From NCBI GenBank assembly GCA_035622975.1, contig DASPUH010000107.1:1-15656 (forward strand): 15,656 bases of DNA, given 5' to 3'. The number at the start of each line of letters is the position of its first letter. The stretch's first letter is position 1. Made by a program: the position numbers and the translations under genes. This document shows positions 6,223 through 12,584 of this stretch, piece after piece. Source of the DNA: DASPUH01 sp035622975. Its GTDB lineage: Bacteria > Chloroflexota > Limnocylindria > Limnocylindrales > CSP1-4. Under the pieces are notes generated by a model that was not told the DNA's origin, did no database searches, and worked only from the letters and a program-made list of their open reading frames with translations.

Positions 6223-6242
6223 CCGAACGGTGAGCCGTTCGG
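6223..6242. promoter_or_regulatory. Inverted repeat CCGAACGG-TGAG-CCGTTCGG
   Basis: A perfect dyad with 8-bp arms and a 4-bp centre lies in the 158-bp gap between the end of nfo and the start of the small XRE gene, both on the minus strand. Its size fits an HTH-dimer operator placed just upstream of the candidate XRE promoter. It could equally be a terminator stem for nfo, although no T-run follows. A shorter GGCCGG-A-CCGGCC dyad lies beside it at about 6247-6259. Confidence 0.45.
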
Positions 6243-6282
6243 AGCCCGGCCGGACCGGCCATCGATCAGGCCGACGGCCCCG

Positions 6283-7266
6283 TCAGGCGCCCTCCAGGGC
6301 CGGCGCCGCCCGCTCCCGCCGCGAGCGCGGCCCCGGCAGGTCAAGGGCGGCTTCGTCGAGCTGTGGCAAGGCCTCGCCGGCCATCAAAGCCCGCACCCGC
6401 TCCATGTTGCGGGCGTCCCAGCCCTCGTCCATGCCCGGGGTCTCCAGGTACGCCGGCACGGCCGCCAGGCGCGGGTGGGTGAGCAGAGCGCGCATGCCCC
6501 GCTCGCCGATCGCGCCCGCGCCCAGATGCTGGTGGCGATCGCCATGGGATCCCAGCGGGACCTTGGAGTCGTTGAGATGCAGCATCGCCAGGCGTCCCGC
6601 GCCGAGCAGGGCATCGAAACGCAGCAGGACCTCGTCCAGGACGGCCGGATCCGAGAGGTCGTAACCGGCACCCCACAGGTGGGCCGTATCCAGGCAGAAG
6701 CCGAAGGCGCCTTCGGGTACCCCGGCCCGCACGGCAGCGTCCGCGATCGACGCCAGTCCCTCCAGGGTCGAGCCGATGCCGTCACCCCCGCCCGCGCTGT
6801 TCTCGAGGACGAGCAGCGGCAGCCCGGCCGTACCCGCCGCCGCCAGGGCCGCGGCCATGCCGCGCGCCAGTCGCGCGATCCCGCCCTGCGGGCTGTCGCC
6901 CCGGTGGGAGCCGGCGTGCACGTTGACGAACGCCGCCCCGTACGTGGCGCCCATGCGGAGTTCCGCCGCGAGCGCGCTGACGGAGCGGTCCCAGAAGGCC
7001 TCGTCGCTGCCGGCGAGGTTGATGAGGTAGGCGGCGTGGGTGGCCGTGGGCCCCAGGTCCAACTCGGTCAGGCGCGCCCGGAAGGCCGGCAGCTCGCGCG
7101 GCGGATCCGCCCGGCGGCGCCACGCGGTGGGGTTGTCGGCGAAGACCTGCAGCGCGGCGGCGCCGATGCTGTCGGCCCGGTCGGCCGCCTTGACCATGCC
7201 GGCGCCGAGGGGCAGGTGGATGCCGATGGGTCGGCCGCCAAGGGCCGCGCGGAGGTCGCTGGGCAT
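6283..7266 (-). CDS. nfo: Endonuclease IV (apurinic/apyrimidinic endodeoxyribonuclease)
   Basis: Cuts 5' to abasic sites and removes 3'-blocking groups in base excision repair, using a three-zinc centre. 327 residues; the core matches the 280-residue E. coli enzyme and an extra charged tail follows residue 295. All nine zinc ligands are visible in order: His77 (THAAYL), His117 (VHAGS), Glu155 (LENSAG), Asp193 and His196 (CLDTAH), His230 (LHLNDS), Asp243 and His245 (GDRHQH) and Glu275 (LETPG), matching E. coli 69, 109, 145, 179, 182, 216, 229, 231 and 261. The start ATG lies in a 14-bp palindrome, CATGGGCGCCCATG (7264-7277). No Shine-Dalgarno is present, and TACCAT (minus strand, 7280-7275) 8 bp upstream suits a nearly leaderless message. 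It is divergent from the ArsR gene and shares its regulatory gap. Confidence 0.96.
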   Translation of the reverse strand: MPSDLRAALGGRPIGIHLPLGAGMVKAADRADSIGAAALQVFADNPTAWRRRADPPRELPAFRARLTELDLGPTATHAAYLINLAGSDEAFWDRSVSALAAELRMGATYGAAFVNVHAGSHRGDSPQGGIARLARGMAAALAAAGTAGLPLLVLENSAGGGDGIGSTLEGLASIADAAVRAGVPEGAFGFCLDTAHLWGAGYDLSDPAVLDEVLLRFDALLGAGRLAMLHLNDSKVPLGSHGDRHQHLGAGAIGERGMRALLTHPRLAAVPAYLETPGMDEGWDARNMERVRALMAGEALPQLDEAALDLPGPRSRRERAAPALEGA

Positions 7267-7274
7267 GGGCGCCC

Positions 7275-7280
7275 ATGGTA
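7275..7280 (-). promoter_or_regulatory. Candidate -10 element for nfo
   Basis: TACCAT on the minus strand ends 8 bp before the nfo ATG, so transcription would begin at or next to the start codon. No clear -35 is seen. The 8-4-8 dyad at 7301-7320 falls at roughly -35 to -55 relative to this promoter, where a bound repressor or activator could act. Confidence 0.4.
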
Positions 7281-7300
7281 CGGCACGGGCGGCGGACCGC

Positions 7301-7320
7301 GATTAGACGGTGGTCTAATC
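7301..7320. promoter_or_regulatory. Operator-like dyad GATTAGAC-GGTG-GTCTAATC
   Basis: A perfect inverted repeat with 8-bp, AT-containing arms stands out in very GC-rich DNA. It sits 19 bp before the ATG of the ArsR-family gene and 34 bp before nfo. The size suits a winged-helix dimer, and ArsR proteins commonly bind dyads overlapping their own promoter. The left arm contains TTAGAC, which would serve as a weak -35 for the TATGAT at 7328-7333, so binding would block the regulator's own transcription. The regulator-operator pairing is inferred from position. Confidence 0.75.
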
Positions 7321-7321
7321 G

Positions 7322-7338
7322 CGCGGATATGATCCGCG
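7322..7338 (+). promoter_or_regulatory. Promoter -10 inside a second dyad, leaderless start for the ArsR gene
   Basis: TATGAT (7328-7333) is one base from consensus and ends 6 bp before the ATG at 7340, so the transcript should start at or almost at the start codon. No Shine-Dalgarno is present. The -10 lies in a perfect dyad CGCGGAT-ATG-ATCCGCG (7322-7338), separate from the main operator. Confidence 0.6.
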
Positions 7339-7339
7339 T

Positions 7340-7930
7340 ATGGATCCGGAGCTCCTCACGACCCTCAAGGCGCTGGCCGACGCGTCCAGGCTCCGCCTCA
7401 TCGGCCTGCTCGCGGCACGACCCATGGCCGTGGAGGAGTTGGCCCAGGCCACGGGGCTGTCTTCTCCCACGGTCGCCCACCACCTTCGGCGTCTGCGCGA
7501 GGCGGGCCTGGTCACCGCTCGGCCCCGTCATCCGTACGTGGAGTACGAACTCCGGTTGGATGCCCTGCATGACATCGGGCGGCGCCTGGATGCCGCGTCT
7601 CGCCCGGGTGCCGCAGAGCCCCTGGAGGAGGCCGGTCCGGACGGCCGGCCGCGACCCGCCTTCGAGGCCAAGGTCCTGCGCGCCTTCATCCAGGACGGGC
7701 GGCTGGTGGCCATCCCGGCCCACGAGAAGAAGCGCCTGGTGCTGCTGCGCTACCTCGCCGAGACGATCTTCCAGCCGGGCGCGACCTACCCGGAGAAGGA
7801 GGTCAACCAGCGCCTGGGGCTGGTCCATCCGGACGTCGCATCATTGCGGCGCTACCTGGTGGACCTGCACTTCATGTCGCGCACGAAGGGCGTCTACCGC
7901 CTGGAGCCGGCGAGCGCCTGGCCGAGCTGA
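7340..7930 (+). CDS. ArsR-family winged-helix regulator fused to a DUF2087 domain
   Basis: 196 residues. Residues 1-85 form an ArsR-type winged helix (LKALADASRLRLIGLL, then recognition helix region SSPTVAHHLRRLREAGLV at 41-58, then the wing VEYELR). Residues about 108-188 match DUF2087 (FIQDGRLVAIPAHEKKR, YPEKEVNQRL, DVASLRRYLVD, RTKGVYRLE). The ELCVCDL-type metal site is absent and the protein has no cysteine, so it is not a classical metal or thiol sensor; its signal is unknown. DUF2087 is found alone or attached to HTH domains, and I know of no established function for it. It is divergent from nfo with a strong dyad between them, so it probably represses itself and may influence nfo. Its 3' end meets hpf tail to tail, 6 bp apart. 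Confidence 0.9.
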   Translation: MDPELLTTLKALADASRLRLIGLLAARPMAVEELAQATGLSSPTVAHHLRRLREAGLVTARPRHPYVEYELRLDALHDIGRRLDAASRPGAAEPLEEAGPDGRPRPAFEAKVLRAFIQDGRLVAIPAHEKKRLVLLRYLAETIFQPGATYPEKEVNQRLGLVHPDVASLRRYLVDLHFMSRTKGVYRLEPASAWPS

Positions 7931-7940
7931 GGGACCTCAG
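7927..7940. terminator. Short dyad CTGAGG-GA-CCTCAG spanning both convergent stop codons
   Basis: This perfect 6-bp dyad covers the stop codons of the ArsR gene (plus) and hpf (minus). With only 2 bp between the arms, the real hairpin would have a shorter stem. There is no T-run. The location suits a shared terminator, but the evidence is weak. Confidence 0.25.
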
Positions 7941-8527
7941 GCGCGCCGGCGCACCCGGCCCACGGCGTACTCACCACCGACCACCGGCTCGATGAGGCCA
8001 TAGTCGCCGTCCCGCCGGCGATACAGGACGTTGAGGCGCTCGTCCTCCGCGTTGACGAACACGAAGAAGCTGTGGCCCAGCTCCTCCATGCGGGTCACCG
8101 CATCCTCCTCGAACATCGGCTCCAGGGCGAAGCGCTTGACCTTGACCACCCGTGGCGACCCGTCGGCGGCGGCCTCTGGCTCGGCCTTGACGGTCGAGCG
8201 CGCCGAGGGCGCGCCCGGGTTGTCGGGCTGGCGCAGGCGTTCCTTCTGGTCCACGGCACGCCGCTCCAGGAGGTCGATGATCTCGTCCGCGGCGGCCCGA
8301 TGGGTGGAAGCACGCGCCGAGCCGTGGATCGGCGGCCGGCCGTCCAGGTCCAGCTTGACGGCCACGACATGGCTCGTCGCGGCGCTTCGATGGCGCTCCA
8401 CCCGCAACTCGGCGATCGCCTCCGCCCGCTCCCCGAGGAGGCGATCCAGGCGGTGGAGTTTGCCCTCGACGTACTTCCGGTCGGCTTCCGGGACTTCGAA
8501 GTTCCGGCCCCTGACGATGGTTCGCAT
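7937..8527 (-). CDS. hpf: Long-form ribosome hibernation-promoting factor
   Basis: This factor binds the 30S decoding region in slow growth and, in the long form, pairs 70S ribosomes into inactive 100S dimers through its C-terminal domain. 196 residues: S30AE domain at about 1-98 (MRTIVRGRNFEVPEADRKYVEGKL at the start, with conserved surface Lys/Arg), an Ala/Pro-rich linker at about 99-127, and the C-terminal dimerisation domain at 128-182 (KRFALEPMFEEDAVTRMEELGHSFFVFVNAEDERLNVLYRRRDGDYGLIEP region). The 14-residue tail is basic. The start is supported by AAGGGAG (minus strand, 8539-8533) 5 nt upstream of the ATG. Its own -10, TAGAAT, lies at 8554-8549. comF is just upstream on the same strand, an order also seen in Bacillus (comFC-yvyD). 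Confidence 0.96.
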   Translation of the reverse strand: MRTIVRGRNFEVPEADRKYVEGKLHRLDRLLGERAEAIAELRVERHRSAATSHVVAVKLDLDGRPPIHGSARASTHRAAADEIIDLLERRAVDQKERLRQPDNPGAPSARSTVKAEPEAAADGSPRVVKVKRFALEPMFEEDAVTRMEELGHSFFVFVNAEDERLNVLYRRRDGDYGLIEPVVGGEYAVGRVRRRA

Positions 8528-8532
8528 GGGCG

Positions 8533-8554
8533 CTCCCTTCTGGCCTCGATTCTA
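8533..8554 (-). promoter_or_regulatory. hpf promoter -10 and ribosome-binding site
   Basis: On the minus strand, TAGAAT (8554-8549) is one base from the -10 consensus and would give a leader of about 15 nt carrying AAGGGAG (8539-8533), well spaced from the ATG at 8527. A weak -35-like GTGACC lies about 19 bp further upstream. hpf can therefore be expressed separately from comF. This gene has the clearest Shine-Dalgarno in the window, in contrast to the leaderless-looking genes. Confidence 0.6.
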
Positions 8555-8567
8555 GCCCCGGCAACCA

Positions 8568-8609
8568 GCGACCGGTCACGACGGCTCCCGCGCCCCTTTC
8601 ACCGGTCGC
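8568..8609. promoter_or_regulatory. Spaced inverted repeat GCGACCGGT-N24-ACCGGTCGC at the comF end and hpf -35 region
   Basis: Perfect 9-bp arms lie at 8568-8576 and 8601-8609, separated by 24 bp. The right arm covers the last codons and stop of comF. The left arm overlaps the expected -35 of the hpf promoter. Each arm itself contains the palindrome ACCGGT. It may be a paired binding site for a regulator of hpf or a large stem at the comF mRNA end. Confidence 0.45.
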
Positions 8610-9252
8610 GGGCCACCACGAGGGCCGACACCGCGCGCGCCCCGGCCGCCCGCAGGACCGAGGCGCATGCCCCGACGGTCGCACCGGTGGTGAGGATGTC
8701 GTCCACGACGACGACCCAACGCCCTTCGATCGACGCGGCGGCCTCCGGTGCCAGGACGAAGGCGTGGCCCACGTTGGTGGCCCGCGCCCCACGACCCAGG
8801 GCGTGCTGCGCCGACGTCGCCTCGCCGCGCCGGACGGCCGGCAGGACGGGCAGCCCCAGCCGAGCGGCCGCGGCGAGGGCGAGCAGCTGCGCCTGGTCAT
8901 AGCCGCGGTCGTGGAGTCGCTGACGATGGAGTGGCACGGGCACGAGCACCTCACCACCACATCCGACGCGCGCCCAGCGAGCCGCCAGCAGCATCCCCAG
9001 CGGTTCGGCCAGCGAACGCACCCCGTCGTATTTCAGGGCGTGCAGCGTGGCGCGCGTGGGACCCGTATAGGCGGCCAGCCACTCCAGCTGGACCACGCCG
9101 GAGGGCTGCCGGTTGCGCAGGCCGAGCGGCACCCCGGGTGGTTCGGCGAGGCGGCGCCGGAGCGGCCGGCTGCACGTGGCACACAGGTGGGTGCCCTCGC
9201 GGCGGCAGCCGGCGCAGCTCGGCGGCAGGAGGAGATCCAGCACGGCCGCCAT
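8599..9252 (-). CDS. comF: ComF-family phosphoribosyltransferase-like protein
   Basis: 217 residues. An N-terminal zinc ribbon with Cys13, Cys16, Cys24 and Cys27 is followed by a type I phosphoribosyltransferase domain: ALKYDG at about 72-77, VPVPLHRQRLHDRGYDQA at 104-121, and the PRPP-binding loop VVVVDDILTTGAT at 180-192. ComF proteins are linked to DNA uptake in naturally competent bacteria (B. subtilis ComFC, H. influenzae ComF/GntX), but homologues occur in many bacteria with no known competence, so the role here is open. The ATG at 9252 has no Shine-Dalgarno; GATGAT 6 bp upstream is a weak leaderless-type -10. It is divergent from a GT87-like gene across 65 bp, and hpf follows 71 bp downstream. 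Confidence 0.92.
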   Translation of the reverse strand: MAAVLDLLLPPSCAGCRREGTHLCATCSRPLRRRLAEPPGVPLGLRNRQPSGVVQLEWLAAYTGPTRATLHALKYDGVRSLAEPLGMLLAARWARVGCGGEVLVPVPLHRQRLHDRGYDQAQLLALAAAARLGLPVLPAVRRGEATSAQHALGRGARATNVGHAFVLAPEAAASIEGRWVVVVDDILTTGATVGACASVLRAAGARAVSALVVARDR

Positions 9253-9304
9253 GGGTCCATCATCGCCATGTCCGCTTGGCTGCCGCTTACGTAGGGCCGC
9301 CCCA

Positions 9305-9310
9305 TATCAT
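9305..9310 (+). promoter_or_regulatory. Candidate -10 element for the GT87-like gene
   Basis: TATCAT ends 7 bp before the ATG at 9318, so the message would start at or next to the start codon. No ribosome site is visible. A -35 is not recognisable. Confidence 0.45.
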
Positions 9311-9317
9311 CGACGTG

Positions 9318-10409
9318 ATGGACCAGGAGGGACGCTCCACCGCGTTCGCCATGGCGATGGGCGTCGCGGGCGCGGTGCTCCTCGTGGCAGCCCTCGCGGT
9401 GTTCAGCAGCAGCACGGGCTACAGCTACGACCTGGCCGCCTACCTGTCGGCGGCCGCGCGGGTCGCGGCCGGCGGCACGCCGTACCAGCCCCAGACGCTG
9501 AGCGGGCCGTTCAACCCCGGCCCGGCCGGCCTGTACCTCTACCCGCCGCCCCTCGCGGTGCTGCTGGCGGCCGTGAGCGGCCTCGCCCCGTCGGCCGTTG
9601 AGGCGGGCTGGTGGCTCCTGCGGGTCGGGCTCCTGATCGCCGGCTGCGCGGCCCTGCCCGTGCCGCGCTGGGTCCGCGGTGGCGTCCTGCTCGTCCTGGC
9701 CGTCAGCTACCCGACGTTGATCGACCTCAACCTGGGCAACGTCAGCCTGCTCGTGCTGGTGACCAGCTGCCTCGCGTGGCGCTGGCTGGACCGCCCGGCG
9801 TCGGGTCGCCTGACCGCCCTTGCGCTGGCCCTGCGGCCGACCCTCGTCGTGCTGCCGATCTGGTGGCTCATCCGGCGCCGCTGGCAGCCGCTCGCGTGGA
9901 CCATCGGGGCGGGCCTCGCGCTGGTCGTCCTGACGCTGCCGTTCGTCGGCCTGGGGGGCTACGTCGACTACCTGACGGTCGTGCGCAACCTGTCGCACGT
10001 GACCGGGGTCACCCACAACGTGGACCTGGCCTCGGCCGCCCTGCTGCTCGGCTGGGGGCCGGACATCGTGCAGCCCGCTCTCATCGTGCAGTACGCACTG
10101 GGGCTGGGGGCCTGCGCGCTGGCCCTGCGGCAGGATCGCGAGGCCGGCTTCGTCATGGTCACCGTGGCGTCGCTCCTGCTCGCGCCACTCATCTGGGTGC
10201 ACTACCTCGTCGTCCTGGCGCTGCCCGCCGCCCTCCTGGCCGCGCGCGGCTATCGCGTCGCCATCCTGCTGCCGCTGCTGGGCTGGCTGCCGGAACCGGC
10301 CCTGCCCCTGGTGGCGATCGCCGGCGCCTACCTGCCGCTGCTGGCCGCTCGACGGCCGTCCAGCCAGAGGCGGAGCGGGGCGATCAGGATGACCGTCGTC
10401 GAGAGGTAG
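9318..10409 (+). CDS. GT87-like (DUF2029) polytopic glycosyltransferase
   Basis: 363 residues, almost entirely membrane: about nine hydrophobic segments, starting at 10-30. After the first segment comes the GT-C-type loop with YDLAAYLSAAARVAAGGTPY (Asp38), then YLYPPPLAVLLA, as in GT87 mannosyltransferases. Characterised members (mycobacterial PimE, MptC) use polyprenyl-phosphate mannose on the outer face of the membrane. Donor and acceptor here are unknown. The frame is open upstream to 8748, but that part overlaps comF antisense and reads as Arg/Pro-rich shadow. ATG 9318 gives a normal N-terminus with TATCAT 7 bp upstream. The 3' end runs 82 bp into the convergent GT87-like gene; the last 15 or so residues (QRRSGAIRMTVVER) are hydrophilic and may be a recent extension. 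Confidence 0.85.
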   Translation: MDQEGRSTAFAMAMGVAGAVLLVAALAVFSSSTGYSYDLAAYLSAAARVAAGGTPYQPQTLSGPFNPGPAGLYLYPPPLAVLLAAVSGLAPSAVEAGWWLLRVGLLIAGCAALPVPRWVRGGVLLVLAVSYPTLIDLNLGNVSLLVLVTSCLAWRWLDRPASGRLTALALALRPTLVVLPIWWLIRRRWQPLAWTIGAGLALVVLTLPFVGLGGYVDYLTVVRNLSHVTGVTHNVDLASAALLLGWGPDIVQPALIVQYALGLGACALALRQDREAGFVMVTVASLLLAPLIWVHYLVVLALPAALLAARGYRVAILLPLLGWLPEPALPLVAIAGAYLPLLAARRPSSQRRSGAIRMTVVER

Positions 10410-11245
10410 AGCGACGGCATGGCCACCACGACGGCCATGGCGCTCAGCCACGGCCGCCGCAGCACGACGCTGCCCAGCCCGGCGAGGACGAGGGCCACCG
10501 GCAGGCGCAGGTACCATGGCCCGACCGGCAGCGAGATGGCGATGGTGGACGGCTGGCGCGCGAGGTAGGCGAACCAGTCGGGCCACAGGTGCAGCACGGG
10601 CAGGGTCACCAGGCAACACAGCCCGAGGGCGACCGCAGCCCCGCGCCAGCGGGCGGGCGGCAGGGCCAGCGCCGGGGCCAGCTTGGCGAGGGCCATGAGC
10701 GTCAGCGCGCCGACGCGACGCAGGTGCTCGAGGAGGCGGGAGGCCTCGCTCCTGGCGGCCCCGACCCTGTCGGTCGCGGGCCCGCCGGACCAGGCCAGCA
10801 CGATGGCCGCCGCGATGAGCAGGTCGATGTTGCCCGCGGAGAGCTCGAAGGCCGTCAGGGGCCACAGCAGGATGAGCCCGGCGCCGCGCCAGCTGCCAGC
10901 CACGTAGCGCATCGCCAGCAGGTCCAGGCCGATGATGCCGGCTTGCACGACCAGTGGCGGCAGGAGCGCCAGGCCGGCGGCGATGACGGCCCAGGGCGGC
11001 GCGTAGGGGAAGTTGGTCGCCTCGCCGATCTGGCCCACGTAGACCGGCGCGCCATCGAGCAGGTCGTGGCCGGCACGCAGGTAGGCATCCAGGTCGGGAC
11101 CGGTGCGGAACCACTGGCCGCCGACGCTGGCCTCGATCGTGATGAAGGCGAACACGCCGAACAGGTAGCCGGTGATCGCCCCGGCCCATAGCAGGAGCTC
11201 GCGCGGGGTGAGCCGCCGCGCGCCGAGCGCGCCGCCCCCGGTCAC
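10328..11245 (-). CDS. Second GT87-like (DUF2029) polytopic glycosyltransferase
   Basis: 305 residues with about eight hydrophobic segments. The N-terminal signature matches the family: first membrane segment at about 17-36, then GPDLDAYLRAGHDLLDGAPVY (Asp51/Asp53, about 49-69) and NFPYAPPWAV. GT-C enzymes of this type use lipid-phosphate sugars outside the membrane; substrate unknown. The start is GTG at 11245, 10 bp after the DUF192 stop, so it is probably the last gene of the tad operon. It is a distant relative of the opposite-strand GT87-like gene, with which it overlaps tail to tail by 82 bp. At 305 residues it is shorter than usual for the family, and a stop outside the overlap would remove only its hydrophilic tail (WLDGRRAASSGR). 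Confidence 0.82.
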   Translation of the reverse strand: MTGGGALGARRLTPRELLLWAGAITGYLFGVFAFITIEASVGGQWFRTGPDLDAYLRAGHDLLDGAPVYVGQIGEATNFPYAPPWAVIAAGLALLPPLVVQAGIIGLDLLAMRYVAGSWRGAGLILLWPLTAFELSAGNIDLLIAAAIVLAWSGGPATDRVGAARSEASRLLEHLRRVGALTLMALAKLAPALALPPARWRGAAVALGLCCLVTLPVLHLWPDWFAYLARQPSTIAISLPVGPWYLRLPVALVLAGLGSVVLRRPWLSAMAVVVAMPSLYLSTTVILIAPLRLWLDGRRAASSGR

Positions 11246-11255
11246 GGCAGGCGGC

Positions 11256-11648
11256 TCAGGCCGGGCGGCCGTTGCGCCCGCTCAGGGTGACGCGATCGCC
11301 GACCTGCGTCCCGCTCCGCTCCAGCGCCCCCACGGGCAGTTCGATGACGCCGTGCGCGCCGCGGGCGTACCACACGATGCCTCGCCACGGCGGCAGGGCG
11401 CGTCGCACGTGCACGACCTGCCGCGAGCCGTCGTCAGCGGGCCGGCCGACGAAGCAGCAGTCGATGGCGAAGCGCATGAAGAACATGTGGATGTTGTTCG
11501 TCCCGGGCAGCCACAGGCCCTCCATGGGGGCCAGCGAACGGCGGCCCATGAGGCCCACGAATCGGGCCCAGAACGAATCGGCCGCCACGACCTGGGTCGC
11601 GACGGCCGTTCCGCGGGTGGTGTTGCGGAGCTGGAGCAGGTCAGCCAT
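11256..11648 (-). CDS. DUF192 domain protein
   Basis: 130 residues covering the whole DUF192 domain. Matching parts are RGTAVATQVVAADSFWARFVGLMGR (about 12-36), the IHMFFMRFAID core (about 53-63, the WM-x-N-T-x-I-P-L-D position of the family), VVHVRRALPPW and GVIELPVGALERSGTQVGDRV. No biochemical function is firmly established for the family. Many homologues have a secretion signal, but this one has none visible, so it is probably cytoplasmic. It lies 15 bp after tadC and 10 bp before the GT87-like gene, on the same strand, so it belongs to the tad operon by position. No Shine-Dalgarno is obvious. Confidence 0.87.
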   Translation of the reverse strand: MADLLQLRNTTRGTAVATQVVAADSFWARFVGLMGRRSLAPMEGLWLPGTNNIHMFFMRFAIDCCFVGRPADDGSRQVVHVRRALPPWRGIVWYARGAHGVIELPVGALERSGTQVGDRVTLSGRNGRPA

Positions 11649-11663
11649 GCGGCCGGCTGCGGA

Positions 11664-12581
11664 CTAGGTGTGGAGGTTGACCATGAGCAGGATGATGGCC
11701 GGCCCCAGGATGACGATGAAGAGCGACGGGAAGATGCAGCCCACGAGGGGGAACAGCATCTTGATGGGGGCCTTGGCCGCCTGCTCCTCCGCCCGCTGGC
11801 GGCGCTCGATGCGCAGCTGCTCGGACTGGACCTGGAGGACCTTGCTGATCGAGACGCCGAGTTGCTCGGCCTGGATGATGGCGCCGATGAAGTTGGCCAG
11901 CGCCGGCACATTGGTGCGGGCCACGATGCCGCGCAGGGCGTCCCTGCGGGCCGCCCCCAGGCGGATCTCCGCCAGGGCCCGCCGGAACTCGTCGGCCAGC
12001 GGACCCTGCGTCTTCTCCACCACGCGACCGAGCGCGGCGTCGAAGCCCAGGCCGGCTCGCACGGAGATCGTGAGCAGGTCCAGCGTGTCGGGGATGGCCA
12101 GCAGGATGGCCTTGTTGCGCTGGCGGATGCGGCGGTTGAGCCAGTACTCGGGCAGGACGAAGCCCAGGCCCAGACCGACCACGCCGGAGATGATGCCGAG
12201 GAGGAAGTTGGCCTGGAGCACCCCGAAGAACAGCAGCGCCAGGGCGCCGACGACGACGGCCGAGACCAGCTTGAGGGCGGTGAACTCGGCCGCCTTGAGG
12301 TTGCCCGGGTTGCCGGCCTGCGCGAGGCGCCGGTCGGTGCGGCTGGCGGACGCGGGGCTGCTGATGCGCTGCGCATACGCCGTGAGACGGGCCATGAACG
12401 GCCGGAACGTGCGGTCGAAGAACGGCTGCTGGAGCTCGAGCTCCTCCAGGTTCTTGGCCTGCATCGAACCCAGCTGGGTCAGGCGCGCCTGGACGGGGTC
12501 TACCGACTGGCCGCCGGCAAGGCCCAGGACGATGAGCATGATCGCCGCGAAGGCGACGACCGCGAAGACGACGGGCAGCAT
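11664..12581 (-). CDS. tadC: Tad pilus platform protein TadC (type II/IV secretion F domain)
   Basis: Inner-membrane platform protein of the type IVc (Tad/Flp) pilus, acting with TadB above the TadA/CpaF motor. 305 residues: N-terminal membrane segment (1-22), soluble region to about 100, a pair of membrane segments at about 103-145, cytoplasmic T2SSF domain at about 155-270 (RNKAILLAIPDTLDLLTISVRAGLGFDAAL, then QAEQLGVSISKVLQVQSEQLRIERRQRAEEQAAKAPIKMLFPL region), and a C-terminal membrane segment (277-302). The second half, with its AEQLGVSI and RAEEQAAKAPIKMLFP motifs, is typical of TadC as opposed to TadB. It starts 3 bp after the tadB stop, so translation is likely coupled. Confidence 0.92.
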   Translation of the reverse strand: MLPVVFAVVAFAAIMLIVLGLAGGQSVDPVQARLTQLGSMQAKNLEELELQQPFFDRTFRPFMARLTAYAQRISSPASASRTDRRLAQAGNPGNLKAAEFTALKLVSAVVVGALALLFFGVLQANFLLGIISGVVGLGLGFVLPEYWLNRRIRQRNKAILLAIPDTLDLLTISVRAGLGFDAALGRVVEKTQGPLADEFRRALAEIRLGAARRDALRGIVARTNVPALANFIGAIIQAEQLGVSISKVLQVQSEQLRIERRQRAEEQAAKAPIKMLFPLVGCIFPSLFIVILGPAIILLMVNLHT

Positions 12582-12584
12582 GGC

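Noticed and set aside
6125..6262. N-terminal extension of the small XRE gene to ATG 6262
   Set aside because: It runs through a candidate promoter and the 8-4-8 dyad, and the extra residues are unlike an XRE N-terminus.
8748..9317. Upstream extension of the plus-strand GT87-like gene
   Set aside because: It would overlap comF antisense, is Arg/Pro-rich, and ATG 9318 gives a standard membrane-protein start with a -10 in front.
9033..11189. A 718-codon minus-strand frame across comF, the GT87-like genes and their overlap
   Set aside because: Arg/Pro/Gln/Gly-rich shadow frame; the real genes in the other frames have recognisable domains and membrane segments.
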